64,000 nt of DNA from Talpa occidentalis (GCF_014898055.3 NW_023601104.1:78041106-78105105), one strand, 5' to 3'. Counted from the first letter of the stretch, positions 23,503 through 35,998 are shown. Numbers and translations: made by a program. The notes: generated by a model not told the origin, from the sequence alone.

Positions 23503-24689
23503 AATGGCTGCCTAGGATGTTGTGAGGGTTGTGCCAGCTATGTCTGGTCTGCAAAGGACACTTGAGAGTCTGCAATCCTAGGTGACTTATCTGAGGGTGC
23601 ATCATTCTTGGGTCTATTATTCAGATCCCCTGGTTTGGAGACTGGTAGTCCAGGTGGCAGATGGGGCTTAAGGGGTTACGAATGGAAATTCCTAAACCCT
23701 GACTCTAGGGATTCAGATTCAGTGATTGTAAGCAGATAGCAGCAACTTGCTTTCTGAATATTCTTCCAGTGGCTTCATGGGACCCCTTGGGAGCTTGGAG
23801 AAGCCACTGCCAGCCTCTAAGACTGACCCAAGAAGTCACAGCAGAAAGGACACCCAGCTTTTTCTTACATTCAGGAAAGAGCCTGAACCTGAGGGAGGCC
23901 GAGCCCCCCACCACCGGGCAGGTGTGCTGAGGCCCCAGGTGCTGAGGCTGGCCAGGAAGAAAGCCTCAGTGTGGTAGGGGAGAAGGCCGCAGTGCCTATT
24001 GTTTGTTTATGTGCTGTCAGGGAGGTAGGGGTGCCACCTGGTACCATCTAATTATGCTGGAGAGGCCTCTAGCCTTGAAGCCTTGAAGAGATTATTCGTA
24101 CCAGCCACTCCTCACTCCTCAGCCTAAGGCTTTCACGAGTCTCCGCCCAGAAGTGACTGGATTGTATTCCCAGCAGCAATAACTGGCAACTTTTCAATGT
24201 GACACCAGGGTTTTTCATTAGCGCCACAAGGAAACTCCCAGACAGAGAGGGCAGAAGGAGAGGAGCCGGGTGGTAGCAGGAGATAAAGCAGCCTGGAGCC
24301 CTGGTCTGTCGGCAGCTTTGGAGGGGTGGGGACAGGGAGGTGGTGCTGGCAGCTACTGGACACACCAGAGGTGAAGGCTGAGTTATCTCAGGTGGGCACA
24401 CACCCACTCCAGGTCTGGCTTCCCAGGCCGGCTCTGGGTGGTGGGTGGTAATTCGCCAGGAGGCATCTGGCAAAGGATTTTATCCCTTTTCAGTTAGTTC
24501 CTTGAGAATTGATATTGGGGAGAAGCAGGAGCAGTGGTGTCATGAAAATCCAGTTCCTGAAATTCAAGGGCCATAGGTGGGGGGAGGAGGTGTCACAGGG
24601 TGCATCCGGGCCCCGCTGGGATGGGAATAAGAAAACTGTGAAAAGGGGCAAAACAGAACAATTTGGGGGATAGGTGGGAACCATTGGGT

Positions 24690-24875
24690 TTGATGCTGCC
24701 AGTGCCTTTTCTAACTGTGTGACCTCGAGGAAGTAACTTCGCCTCTCTCTGCCTCTGTTTCCACCTCTTTAAAGGGGAGAGAGCAATAGTCCTTACTGAC
24801 AGGGGAAGGAGTTAACCCATGACAGAGCTTGCTTCAGTGCTTGGTACTTAGCACATGTGAGTGATTATTACTATT
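24690..24875 (+). repeat. MIR SINE remnant
   Basis: 'ctaactgtgtgacctcgagg' followed by 'cgcctctctctgcctctgttt' and 'cagtgcttggtacttagcaca' is a long, well preserved MIR. Confidence 0.85.
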
Positions 24876-25675
24876 TTCCAGTGTGGTGCCTAATGGTGCT
24901 TTGGAAGGGAGCCAAATTCATGTGCATGAGACTGGAATGAACTGGTGGATGGCATTCAAAGGAACAAAGGGCTGGCCAAGGAGTGAGGCTGGCCCTGCAA
25001 ATGGCAGTTTTGTGCCCACCCTCTCTCTACACAGAGAACCCTTGAGGCTGCCCTGCCAGCCACAGTCGGTGTGTCTGCCTCGTCTGACCCCTGTGTCACT
25101 ACTACCTGCCACCTTTGGGTAGAGAGGGGTCCCACGAAGAGGTTAGCATCCAGCACAGATTTTCTTACTCAGCGGTTTCATTATTCTGCCCTATTGTCCC
25201 TATGAGTGTGAATACCACCGCAACCAAACCATATTTCCCAGGCTGTCCATTGCACCTGGAAACAGTGCCTGAGATGTTACCCAGCTTTTGCTTCAGAAAG
25301 TATGATCCCATATGCACAAATGCAATTTCTGGATAAAATACCCTTAACACCTTAAGCTCTTCCTTTTAGCTCTTTTAGATGAGAATCTTCCTTAGAAATG
25401 GTTTATGTGCTTGCTTCCTAAAGCCGAGACACCACCTGTCAGTTCCTTCTTCTGGATGACTGAGGGTCATGTTCCTAGACTGGGTTTTAAAGCTCGGTGA
25501 CCGAGGTCATACAAAGTGCCACAACTGCTTCCCTTTCCCTCATGGCCCCAGACCGTTAAGCTCTTTGAGTCTCTATTTCTGCTTTGTAGCTGTTGGCTTA
25601 TTTTCTTGTTTCCAGTCAACAAACTTTAATAGTTCTTCCTCCTCTCCAACCAACCCTATATCTTGTCAATAGCAA

Positions 25676-25910
25676 ACCAAGTGCATCAGCTACTTATTGC
25701 TGAGTAACAAAACCCGTTAAAACATAGTAGCTTCCAACAATAGGCATTTTCTCACCTATCTATGAGCCCGCTGGCTTCATCAGCTCACCCTCGTGTCCAT
25801 GTGCAGCTGGGATTGAGTAGGCAGCTCAACTGATCTTACCTGGACTATCTCAGATGTTTGGCTTCAGGTGGCTTGGGATGACCTCAGCTGGGACAACTGT
25901 GCTCTCCCCT
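25676..25910. repeat. Old interspersed repeat, family not assigned
   Basis: The segment starting 'tcagctacttattgctgag' resembles a mammal-wide dispersed element I have seen but cannot name with confidence. It has no coding content. Confidence 0.4.
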
Positions 25911-27306
25911 GTCGTGGTCTCTCACTGCCAGCAGGCTTGTTGCCCCCACCGGCACAGCAGCATTCTAGGAGAGAGGGCAGAAGCATGCAGAGCCTCCTGA
26001 GGTTTGAAACTGGTGCTCCTCTCTCCTGCTGCATTTTATCAGATAAAGCAAATCACAAGTCCAGACCAGATTCAAGGGTTGGGAAAATAGACTCCAATTT
26101 TTTGTTTGAAATTGATCGATAATAACCGTGTCCATAGTCTTGATTCTAAAGCAAAAGAGTCTTCTTCTAAACAAGAGACAACATGCCAAGAGGCATAGAG
26201 TTTATTCATCTGCATACACTGCTTAGAGGTGCCTCTGGTCACTTACCTCACCAATTTTTTCTCAGTCATTGAACTTGCTAAATAATAAATTCTTACTCTT
26301 CTTTGCCAGCCTGGAGGGTGTTTTATTTCAGTTCACCCAAGCCTAAGAGTACTGGACAAACCAATTTTGCAAGTGCAAAAATCTATGTGCTGTAGTTCCA
26401 AATTGTCTGGAAAGCCTTAATGTTTTGCTGGACTTTCCGAGATACTTTTGCCCACTGGCAGTGACCCTGAGCCACACCTGGCCCTGCAGGCATCATGCCA
26501 TGCTGCCCCCACCTGGAGAGATGAGCTGTAGCATTTTATATCTGTTCCTGTACTTGACTTGCCCTTACCTGTCCCTGGAGGTCATGTGTGTGTCACGGCT
26601 GACTGCTGAATTGATTTCTTCACCATCACCTTGCTGGCCCATCTCAAGATCGCTGCTGCTCCCTGAAATTGGATGCTGGTTCTTCCTCTGCCTCTTGACC
26701 CTCTGTGATCATGAAATGTAATTAATGAAATGAGATAAGACAGCGAAGGACTGGATACCTTAAGGGTCTATTAAGAACCTGCTAGGGTGATAGAAGCCTG
26801 TGAATTTCATGTCTAATGATAGCTTCAGAGAAGGGGGGAAGAAGGGACCAAGGAGGTCATTACAACTTTGCTTTTATGAAATTCCAGACACCATGGATCC
26901 TGGCTCCTCCTTTCTCCCAGCCCATCTTAGGTGACAGGAAAAAAACACAGAGGAAACATGATTACCAGGTTGCTTTTATTCAGATCCGTATCTGGAAGGA
27001 CAAGATACGTGGCCTGACATGTGCTCTTCTTTCTGAGAGGCTGAATCCACTGCCACATCCCGACAGTCATCCTGAGTTTCTATATTAGATAGTTGTTTTT
27101 TTTCTGGGTGACCTGCAATTAAGTTCTTTCTTTATATTCGCTCTCCTCCCCACCTTCTCTAATGTGAAAAAGATTAGTTAATTGACAGGAACCAAACTTG
27201 CTTTTCTTTCTCTCAGTGCTACTCTACTTTTCATTCCTTTTTCTAATCAGACCATCTTCCTGCCCCAATTCCCTTTTGTGGCTTGTAGTTTAGAAAATGC
27301 CCATTC

Positions 27307-27585
27307 TGGGCCTCCCTGGTGACGCAGGCGGTTGAGCACAGTGCTGTGAAGTTGTACACAGCCTCTGCAGTGCCGGTTCGATCCCTGCCGGCCTCAGAGC
27401 AACCCACATGGCGAGCAGACCTCTCCTGTCTCGCCCGCTGCTCCCTTCAACGGTGTATTTCTTCAGTCTGCCTGTTCCATTCCCTGCTCTGTCTCTGGTG
27501 AATCCACTCACCCTCCCGCGCCTCTGGCCTTGTACCCCAGCTCTTGTATGCATAAAATAGATCTTTAAAAAAAAAAGAAAAGAAA
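27307..27585 (+). repeat. tRNA-derived SINE with perfect 15-bp target duplication
   Basis: The head ggcctccctggtgacgcagg is followed by a B box ggttcgatccc. The body has gcagacctctcctgtctcgc, and the tail ends atctttaaaa plus AAAAG repeats. The duplication agaaaatgcccattc flanks it at 27292-27306 and 27586-27600, an exact match that dates the insertion as not ancient. Its 3' end (ccccagctcttgtatgcata) places it in the second subfamily. Confidence 0.93.
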
Positions 27586-28194
27586 AGAAAATGCCCATTC
27601 CACAGGGGGGGGCAAATATATCCTGCTATCCAACCCCTTTTCACACAGTTTCCAAGGTTCCTTCCCAGTTGGAGGTCCTGATTTCCTAGTGTGTGCTCAG
27701 CCACATTTCGATTGTATTTCCAAGTAGAATTGAGGTTCCCTCTTCCTTAATGCTCTGCCTGCCTTGCCTTGTTTCCCCAGGAATGGGCCTTTCTGTAGCA
27801 GCCACCTCGCTCACTGCCCCTCCTCCCAGAGCAGAGGGGATTTCGCCATCTCTCCCCTACCTGCCCTGTTGGTAGGATCCCAGACGTGAACTCTGCTCCT
27901 CAGATTCCTTCCGAGGAAGCCTCAACCCACAATGAACAGCACCTCTTCTTTCTCCAGCTTACCCCCCATGCTCTTTTAGGTCACATTCTATACAATTTCT
28001 AGCAGCATTATGAGTCTTTCTTTTTTTGGTAAGGAAGAGAAGGTAAAATCTAAAACTTTTTCTCCAAATTTTTCAAGAGGTCAGACTAAGTCTTCTGAAT
28101 TTTTTTTCACTATTTCCATCCTCTCTAGGTTTCTCAAAGGTAGGACCTAACCAGCAATCTAAGTTGGGAAGTTATCATGATAACAACCTCCATT

Positions 28195-28320
28195 GTATAT
28201 ACTCCTCCCAAATTATGTTTTATATAATACATGTTTTACATAGGTATAAATATATGATATCATATGCATATATAAATAAATATGTATGTATGTAAAATAT
28301 GTGTATAAATATAGCTATAA
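28195..28320. repeat. AT-rich low-complexity block
   Basis: About 125 bp of TATA/ATGT-type sequence with many short palindromic ATAT steps. No other structure was recognised. Confidence 0.85.
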
Positions 28321-28763
28321 TACCCAAGAGTGATCAGTGTAATGGGAAGCCGTGAGTTCTGTTAGCTCAGCACCAGCACCTTCCTGTGATCCAGAAGTGC
28401 TTCACTATTTCATGGCACCAGTAGGTGCTGGATAATGTTGATTGAATGACTGACTGATTACAGGCTTTACCTTGGGTGGTCATGTGGTGACTTTTTGCCA
28501 CTGACTCTAAAGAGTGGGACAGGAGTGTGTGAACAAATCAGCCAGCTCCACACCTCCACCCAAGAAGCATCATAGAGTAGCCGATGATGGTGGTGAGAGC
28601 ATTCACTAACCTGTCTAAGGATGTGAGTTTATCATTTGAAAATAACAAATCCATATAGTAATCAGGCAGAAGCAGTGCTAAGGGAACAAGCATGTTATAA
28701 CTGCTTGATGAGAAATTATTTTCCTAATGAACTTTCTATATTTTTTCCATTTCCTTCTGATTA

Positions 28764-29141
28764 GTTAACACAGGCTACCCTAACAAAACACCACTGACTG
28801 AGTGGCTTAAACAACAGATATATTTTGTCTGGAGGCTGGAAGTCCAAGATGAAGGTGCCAATGGGGCAGGTTTCTGGTGTTGGGCCACTCTTCCTGGCTT
28901 GCAGGTGGCCATCTTCCTGCTGTGTCCACATGTGGCTGTCCCTCTACATGCACACACAGAGGAGACAACCCTGGTGTCCCTTCCTCTTCTTTTAAGGACA
29001 GTCTTCTAAGATGAGGATCTTGCCTGTAGGGCCTCATTGAAACTTAATTGCCTCCTTAAAGGATCTATCTTCAGAAACAGTCACACTGCATGTAGGGTGT
29101 CAACATAGGAATTTGGGGGGGATACACTTCGATCCATGACA
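28764..29141 (-). repeat. MLT1 LTR (ERVL-MaLR), minus orientation
   Basis: 'gtggcttaaacaacagata' (28802-28820), 'aggctggaagtccaagatg' and 'cttcctcttcttttaaggac' are MLT1 landmarks read in reverse. The right end 'gatccatgaca' corresponds to the LTR start. It is a solo LTR. Confidence 0.88.
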
Positions 29142-29572
29142 GCTCCCAGTTTCACTTTTGTGCTACCCAGCTTGGGTTCGGTGACCATTCCTGGTCATTC
29201 TGCCATGACTAGATGCAGGACTTACATATACATGGCAGCCCCTGAAATAGCCCTCTACATGTGCAGGGGGCACTTCCTGGAAGATTAATAAAACTGAGCA
29301 GGAACCCAGCAATGTTCTCTGTGCTAGCTCCTCCATGTTGGCAGATTCCTCACCCTCCAGGGTCTCTACCTGCTTCATCCAACCCCCTAGAGAGACAGCA
29401 TGAGGGTTAACACTGTATTCCTCAACCATGTTGCTCTCTCCATTTGCACTACCTTTCACTCCTAGGAAATGACCTCAGCCTCGGAGCAGACTCAAAGGCC
29501 TTTTACCCTCTCTGCATAAAGTACAAATGGTATCCTGTGTAGTCAACCCATTGTTTCTATCCTCTCCTGCAG

Positions 29573-29683
29573 CTTGATCACTTACACGGAACAGTATGTG
29601 GAATACGATCCTTTGATCACACCGGCCGAGCCGTCCAATCCCTGGATCAGCGACGATGTTGCTTTATGGGACATAGAGATGAG
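29573..29683 (+). CDS. RGS6: RGS6 exon: GGL domain, C-terminal half (symmetric exon)
   Basis: This 111-bp exon has acceptor cctctcctgcag (ends 29572) and donor gtaaaa (29684). It completes the split serine, then reads [19 protein letters not shown] and [17 protein letters not shown], leaving two bases of the next codon (phase 2 to 2). PSNPW is the GGL counterpart of the NPF motif of G-gamma; its tryptophan packs on G-beta-5. The length of exactly 37 codons fits the exon known, from my memory of RGS6 splicing studies, to be skipped in isoforms with an incomplete GGL (human exon 13). It is unusually CpG-rich for this locus. Confidence 0.95.
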
Positions 29684-30009
29684 GTAAAAAAAAAAAAAAA
29701 TGCATTTTCATGTTTAAGAGTAAGAGGGATGTGAAAGAAATGTTATGAAATTATGAGATCACAGGATTTCCTCTCGTATTTTGTCACCATTCAGAGAGCC
29801 CTCAAGTAACTTCCAGACTGAGTTCTGCTTACTCAGTTTGTCTTTCATAATTCTTGTTTGTACATGGATCTTTCTGGCTTCCCTCTCACCTCTCTCTGAC
29901 TCTTTGGACATTGCAATAACCGGGACAGTCCCTCACATCTCCCATTTCTGGTCACTGAAGGGAAAGAATCTGTTGGTCAATTGGTTTTTTCATATTAAAC
30001 AGCAGCAGC

Positions 30010-30220
30010 AATAATAACACCAAGCATTTATTCCATACTGACCACATAGTAAATGCCTTACATGGCATCCCCACAACAGGTCAACATTATTCTCAGCAGT
30101 AAACAAATGAGGAGACTAAGGCACAGAGGAGTTAATAAACTTTTCTGAGGTCACACAGCAAGCTGGTGGCAGAGTTAGGATTAGACCCCAAGCAGATGCT
30201 CCAGAGCTGTGGTTTTCTGC
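30010..30220 (-). repeat. MIR SINE remnant, minus orientation
   Basis: 'aatgaggagactaaggcaca' (about 30106) and 'ggtcacacagcaagctggtgg' (about 30150) are the reverse complement of the MIR core. It is well preserved. Confidence 0.88.
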
Positions 30221-30463
30221 ACTCTGCTCTTCATAATGGGCAACAGCTATCACATTGAGCCCCTCCTTTCCCATGGGGAAAGCAAGCGTGTCTACTTATT
30301 GGCTGAGGGGCCAAGCCTAGAGGGCTCTGGACTGTTGTCACAGTATGGAAAGAAGTACGTGGATGATGCCGGTGTGGTGTGACTTTGCACCTTCTGCCCT
30401 CAACAAAACAACTTTCTATTTGGGTTTTTCTTGGTATCCCCTCATTCACTTTCATGCTTGCTC

Positions 30464-30517
30464 TTTTTGTTTTGTTTTGTTTTGTTTTGTTTTGTTTTGT
30501 TTTGTTTTGTTTTGTTT
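30464..30517. repeat. (TTTTG)n microsatellite, about 10 units
   Basis: A pure pentanucleotide run 50 bp upstream of a SINE. The CFVLFCFVLF-type translation across it is an artefact of the repeat. Confidence 0.97.
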
Positions 30518-30572
30518 CTTGAATTGGAAAAAACTAAAGTCATCAATGCTTATTATAAAAAATTCAAACTAG

Positions 30573-30834
30573 GGCACAAGGGGTTAAGCACAGCACTGTG
30601 AAGCTAACCACAGCCACTGCAGCACGAGTTCAATCCCTGGCCAGGGAGATACCCACATGGCGCAGCAGACCTCTCCTGGCTCACCCCCTGCTCCCCTCAA
30701 CAGTATTTCAGTCAATCTACCTGTTCTGTTCCCCACTCTGTCTCCGGTGAATCCTCTTACCACCCACACCTCTGGCCTGTACCCCAGTTCTTGTATGCAT
30801 AAATAAATAAATCTTTTCAAAAAAAGAAAAAAAA
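30573..30834 (+). repeat. tRNA-derived SINE, 5' truncated
   Basis: It starts within the A box (gcacaaggggttaagcac), keeps the body and the tail aaataaataaatctttt. The short duplication tcaaactag occurs at 30564-30572 and 30835-30843. It belongs to the 'cagttcttgtatgcata' subfamily. Confidence 0.9.
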
Positions 30835-31203
30835 TCAAACTAGTGAGATGTACATAACGTAGAAAATTCTCTCTTTCTCCAACTCCATCTCACTTTCCAG
30901 AATGAACCTTTGTTCATAGTCTAATGCCATGTTCCCAAATTGCACCAGGGACCTTAGAGTCACATTCTAAATCTTTGAGGAAACACAGTGGTATTTGACA
31001 TATGATCACACTACATTCCTTCCAATGATGTCATCTCTTTGCAAAGCTGGGTTTTCAGTTGCTGTGATAAAAAGCAAGTACTATGCAAAAGTCAACATGG
31101 AATAGGAATGAAGGTAACAGGCACCAATTGATTCCAAAGCATGAGAATGATGCATGGAGTCCAACAGGCATGCAGTGTGTTTATTTAAGAATAAAGTGAA
31201 TTA

Positions 31204-31472
31204 GGCCTCCCTGGTGGCACAAGGGGTTAAGCACAGCACTGTGAAGCTATCCGAAGCCTCTGCAGCACAAGTTCGAACCCCAGCTGGTCAGGGAGCTACC
31301 CACGCGGCACAACAGACCTCTCCTGACTTGTCCGCTGCTCTCTTCAGCAGTGTATTTCAGTCAGTCTGCCTGTTCTGTTCCCCAGTCTGTCTCTGGTGAA
31401 TCCTATCACCTACCGCACCTCTGACCTGTATCCCAGTTCTTGTATGAATAAATAAATAAATCTTTAAAAAAA
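31204..31472 (+). repeat. tRNA-derived SINE
   Basis: The full head is ggcctccctggtggcacaag, the B box region is gttcgaacccc, and the tail is aaataaataaatcttt plus A. The flanks agaataaagtgaatt (31189-31203) and agaatgaagtaaatt (31473-31487) form a 15-bp duplication with two mismatches. Confidence 0.9.
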
Positions 31473-31869
31473 AGAATGAAGTAAATTGATAATTTTTCTT
31501 TCAGTGTATATATACTTCAAATAGCTACCAAGTTGTTAGGACACAAGTTGTTATTAAATTTTTTGGAGCTGACTTAGGATTTGTTTGCTTTTTTGTTTGC
31601 CTTGTTTTTTGTTTGCCTGGGGGCAGCTGAAACACTAAGGATGCCATGAACTCAAAAAATTTGGGAGCCTTAATTGAGTGTCTAATCATATTCTTTTGCA
31701 CAAATGAGTTCATTATATCTATAATGCTCTATAGTTTTTAACTAGTGATATAACAGTCTTTCCATGTGAACACACATAGATCCTCCTTATACTTTTTAAC
31801 AACTACATCGTGACCCCTTGCATGGGTGTAATTTATTTAATTAATAAATTGGTTATATGACCCAGGTGA

Positions 31870-32153
31870 TAAAATTTTTTCAAAGATGTATTTATTTATT
31901 TATTTATTTTTAATTTATATAAGCACTGGGTACAGTCAGAAGTGCGGGAGAGTGAGAGAATTCACCAGAGCCAGAGTGGGGAGCAGAATAGGCAGACTGA
32001 CAAAATACACTACTGAGGGGAGCAGCTAGTGCAGCAGGAGAGGTCTGCACGCCATGCGGGACCCTCGCCAGCCGGCCAGGGATTGATCTGGCGCTGCAGA
32101 GGCTGCAGACAGCTTCGCAGCCCAGCACTCAACCGCTGTGCCACCGGGGAGGC
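31870..32153 (-). repeat. tRNA-derived SINE, minus (left member of a head-to-tail pair)
   Basis: Read on the minus strand it has head ggcctccccggtggcacagc, the body of the 'gtacccagtgctt' subfamily and a long TAAA tail. It abuts the tail of the next SINE, so it most likely inserted into that tail. Confidence 0.88.
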
Positions 32154-32402
32154 CCTGTTTATTTATTTACGTGTAGAAGAACTGGGGTGTAGGTCAGAGG
32201 TGCGGGGAGTGAGAGAATTCAACAGAGACAGAGTGGGGAAAGCAGAACAGGCAGACTGACTGAAATATACTGCTGAAGGGAGCAGCAGGCAAGACAGGAG
32301 AGGCCTGCGGCGCTGTGTGGGCAGCTCCCCGTCCTGAGATTGAACTCAGGCCGCAGCAGTGATAGCACTGGGACTTAATCCCTACACCACAAGGGAGGGC
32401 CT
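32154..32402 (-). repeat. tRNA-derived SINE, minus (right member of the pair)
   Basis: Head ggccctcccttgtggtgtag at the right edge. It belongs to the older subfamily and has a partly lost 3' end where the left copy joined. The outer flanks 'gtgataaaat' and 'ctgataaata' suggest the original target duplication. Confidence 0.82.
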
Positions 32403-33846
32403 GATAAATATTTAGATTGTACTTTTTTTCTTTTGCTAACAAAAACAATTATGAAATGAACAGCCTTATATGCGAGTCCAATTATTTCTTCAAGACAAAT
32501 TCCTAGGGGTGGAATTGCTAAGCATGGTATGCATATTTTAATTTTAGCTCATGTAGACAGATTCCTCTTGAGCAAAATTCTAACAACTTTTTTCATGCCT
32601 CCACCTTAAAAGTGCCCAATTCCTACATCTTCACCCACTCAGCCAGTATTAATCTTTTTTTATCTTTGCAGATCTGATAATGCAAATCTCATTTGAATTC
32701 TCATTTCTTTAATATATTAAGAGTCTTTTCTCACAATTAGTAGATATTTATTCTTGTTTCGTGGTTTGGATATTTTGTGTTCCTTGCCCACTTTTCTAGT
32801 AGTGTGTTTGCTTCAGATGTTGGGATACAAACAGTCACATTTACCTGTATCGTATATTTTATCTTTTTTCCTGATATTGTATGTTTTATGAATATCATTC
32901 CTCTTTCTTATTCCTTTTCTTCTTCTCTGACTTTTACTTTCTTAACCAACTTTTGTACTAGCTTTGCTACTCTGCTTTCTATTCTAGTCCATGTACTTTA
33001 AAATGTTTCAATTAAAGATGTCATTAATTTATGCAAATAATAATGGTGCATATAAAGTGAAAACTCTCCCTTAACCTCCCAACCCCTTTCTCCCCCAGGG
33101 ATATGTTAACCTGATATATTTTAAACCAACATTTTGTGACATATTTCTCTGTTGACTTTAAAAGAAAAATGATATGTAGATGGTATCTTCTTTCTAATAT
33201 TTCTGACATGCCCTGGGATTACCTTCTAATCTGATCTAGGAACTGAAATCTTTCTTTAACTCGGCGTCGTTCTCTCTCTCTCTTTTAAAAAATAAGCTAC
33301 TGCTGCTCTTTTTCTGCCCTAACCTCCCATTTCAGGAAACCCTTTTGTAGGAATTCTGGGCCTCTGTCACAGGGAACCATGTCTCTTATCTTCTCTCTCT
33401 TAGTCTTTTTTATTCTCTATTCAATGAGAGAATTCCTCGAATTACTCTCAGAGTCACTCAGAGTTTGGTTTTCAATGATGTTCGTTCTGTGATATTTATA
33501 CATTAATGAGTTTTTTCTTTTCCTACTGAGTACTGGGAGAGTGGTTGACAATTATGCTTTTCATTTCAAAGAATTCATAATATTTCTTGGACTATTTTTT
33601 TCTTAGTAGCCTATTCTGTTCATTTGATGTTTATCCTCTTGAATCCCTCTAAGGATGTGATACATATATTTTTATATATCCCCTCTCTATTATGTCACTT
33701 AGTCTGTTTGACTAGGGGTCACTGATCAGAGAATCATTGTCTCTTGTCATTGTTTCCTTAATATCTGCTCATACATAGCAGTCTTTCCATATACTCAGAA
33801 ATACTCAGTCTTTCCATATACTTGCTGCATGATTTTCATAAATGAA

Positions 33847-34190
33847 GAGCTTGGCTCTCAACCCTGGTCAAACAAGAATCATCTGGAGGGTTTATAAATA
33901 TACCAACATTTAGACTCTTCCCTGGGGCTTTAAATCAGAATTTCTGGCTATAGGTCATTGGTATTTCTGACCAAGTGATTCTAATGTTCAGCACTGGTCC
34001 AGATGGGCTGTATCATAGCTGATGAGGGCTCCCTCAGCCGCTGTGTGGGTCCTGGCTCCCAAATCTTGGGGTGCACCAGAATAACCTGGGGTGCTCACTA
34101 AAAATCCAGATGCTCCAAGTGGCATGCTTTTAGCAAGCATTCTAGGCTATTCTTAGGCACAGCACAGTTTGCATAGTTCTGGGTCAGTGG
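33847..34190 (+). mobile_element. Two adjacent MER5A-like hAT elements
   Basis: The first (33847-34005) runs from 'gctctcaaccctgg' to 'gattctaatgttcagcactg'. The second (about 34045-34190) begins 'ggctcccaaatcttggggtg' with 'ccagaataacctgggg'. Both fit the MER5A pattern. It is not clear whether they are one rearranged element or two. Confidence 0.65.
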
Positions 34191-34977
34191 GTTTGCCCCA
34201 CCCACGCCAGCAGGCTTCCCTCTGAGCAGTTCCCCTAAGTGTGTTCATGAGAGGGTACAGGTAACTCCGCAGGGTTCTTCCTGGGGTCCTGGGAACATGG
34301 TCCAGGATCAGACTGAAGCTGGGCCCTCAGAGTGAGGGCTGGGGGGCTCCAGCCTGCCTGCCTTCATGACATCCAGTGGCTGGGTGCTCGGTTCTGTGTT
34401 TTAGGTCCTGAGGAGTTTCTGAAGTTCGTTTTTTTCCTCTCTACAGTGCTCCCCAATAAGTCCACTCTTCTCATTTCTGCTACAGGATCTTAGGGGAACT
34501 GATAAGATTGGCAAAAGCCAATGAGAAGTTGGGGGAAGGTGGCAGTGTCTGAAAGTCTCCCTAGTTGGCTGAGGTGTCTTGTCCTCTGTATTTTCTGTTT
34601 CACCCCTAGGTCAGTAGAGACCTCTGGTGTATTGCCCATATCAGAAACTGAGCAGAAAACATGCCCCGTTTCCAGAGAAGACCCTCTCTGCCTCATGGAG
34701 CCTGGATTCCATAGTTCTGAGTTTCTCCCCATGCCCTCTGTCCAGTGCCCACCAATGGCCTCCAACTCCAGTCCTGCAGATCAGAGCTGGGGACTTTCCC
34801 CGGACTTCTGCTGGGGACACCCAGTTACATTCCTCTCTGATGGTCCAATCGGAATCATAAGATGCTCTCAACCAGCTGTATCACCAGTTTAGTCCATCTG
34901 CTTCCTGTCTTCCCAAGATTGCTCAAGGTTTATCATCTGCTGATGGGAAATGTGTTCACCTCTACAGACTATGGGGT

Positions 34978-35112
34978 TATAAATAGATGTGTATATTTGT
35001 GTATATAGTTTATCTCTAAACTATAATTTTTAACATGCATATATATTTATATATAATTATATGTGTATATTTAAATACTTGTGTATGTGTATAGATAGAT
35101 AGATATATCTAT
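34978..35112. repeat. AT-rich low-complexity block
   Basis: A TATA/TGTA-rich stretch ending in a short GATA run (35090-35106). Nothing else is visible in it. Confidence 0.85.
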
Positions 35113-35998
35113 TTCACTGAACTCTTACCTGGCCTGCTCCCTCTTTCTGAAGCACTCTGCTGGGTCCCCACGTGGCTGGGTTTCCTTCTCATCTATGTCC
35201 CACCTGGCATCTGTGTCCCTTCCTCGGAAGGGCCTGCTGTGACCACTCAGTCCATAGTGGCTACCCTGTCCACCCTGTCTTTTCTTCCTACATCCTCCCC
35301 TTAGTTCTTTTCCCAAATAGGATTTAAAATTATCTGTGCACCGAGACCTGTGTTTGGTACACAGTAGGCATTTGGAAAGTATTGGTTGGATGTTAGATAG
35401 ACGTGACTATTCCTCTGCTTGTTTCACTGGTGTTCGGGAATGGAGGAGAGGGAAGTGCATGAACTTGCTTGCCCTGGACGATGCTGGGACTCCCTCCTTC
35501 ATTCTGGAAGTCACAAATAAGCACATGATAATTTGTGGCAATGGTGGTCGCCTGCCTGTTGGCTTATCTCAGCCTGTCAACACTTTGTGCCCAAGCGGGT
35601 GACACCTGCCCCTCCCGGCAGTGCTGCGAGCCTGCTCTGATTGCTCAGGCTTCTGCTCTGAGCCGTGACCCACCACCCACAATGTCTGTCCACCTTCAGG
35701 CAGAATCAAGCTACTCAGATGCAAGTGAAATAAAGAGAACGCATGAAAGCCTGTTTCCTCTCCCAGTAGGACCTTCCTATTCACTCGATGCTGGCAGTGA
35801 CTAGGAACCTGTCTGGGATCAGCGCCAAAAACCTGCTTCAGCCTAGAGATTGTTCCTGTCCACAAAACAAAGGCTGGAGATGACCAGTAAAGTAATCAAG
35901 TCATTTTTACTCACCTTAGCTTAATTCTACAAATATGTATTGAAAACTTATCATGTGCCCAGTTCTGATCAAGAAGGGCTCTCAAGATACAAATGGGG

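Larger units (their letters stand above)
21942..29572 (+). other. RGS6: RGS6 intron (7.6 kb)
   Basis: This large intron upstream of the skippable GGL exon contains a minus MER20 (22935-23153), a C/A/GA simple tract (23461-23500), a MIR (about 24690-24875), an unassigned old repeat (about 25676-25910), a SINE with a 15-bp target duplication (27307-27585), an AT-rich block (28195-28320) and a minus MLT1 LTR (about 28764-29141). About 23510-24690, 24880-25670 and 25910-27290 have no element I can name. Confidence 0.85.
30519..33200 (-). repeat. Old L1M zone, antisense, broken by SINEs
   Basis: Unoccupied parts read as antisense old L1. 'cagtctttccatgtgaacacac' (31754) and 'caagacaaattcctaggggtgg' (32492) are landmarks of L1M 3' regions, as is the 'tcttcacccactcagccag' segment near 32628. 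A further L1M-like part with 'ttaacctcccaacccc' is near 33071. Whether this is one insertion or several is unclear. SINEs at 30573, 31204, 31870 and 32154 interrupt it. Confidence 0.65.

Noticed and set aside
31500..33200. Possible CRISPR-like or regular repeat array from several similar segments
   Set aside because: The similarity comes from four scattered SINE copies in two orientations, not from short regular repeats with spacers. A CRISPR array is also not expected in mammalian DNA.
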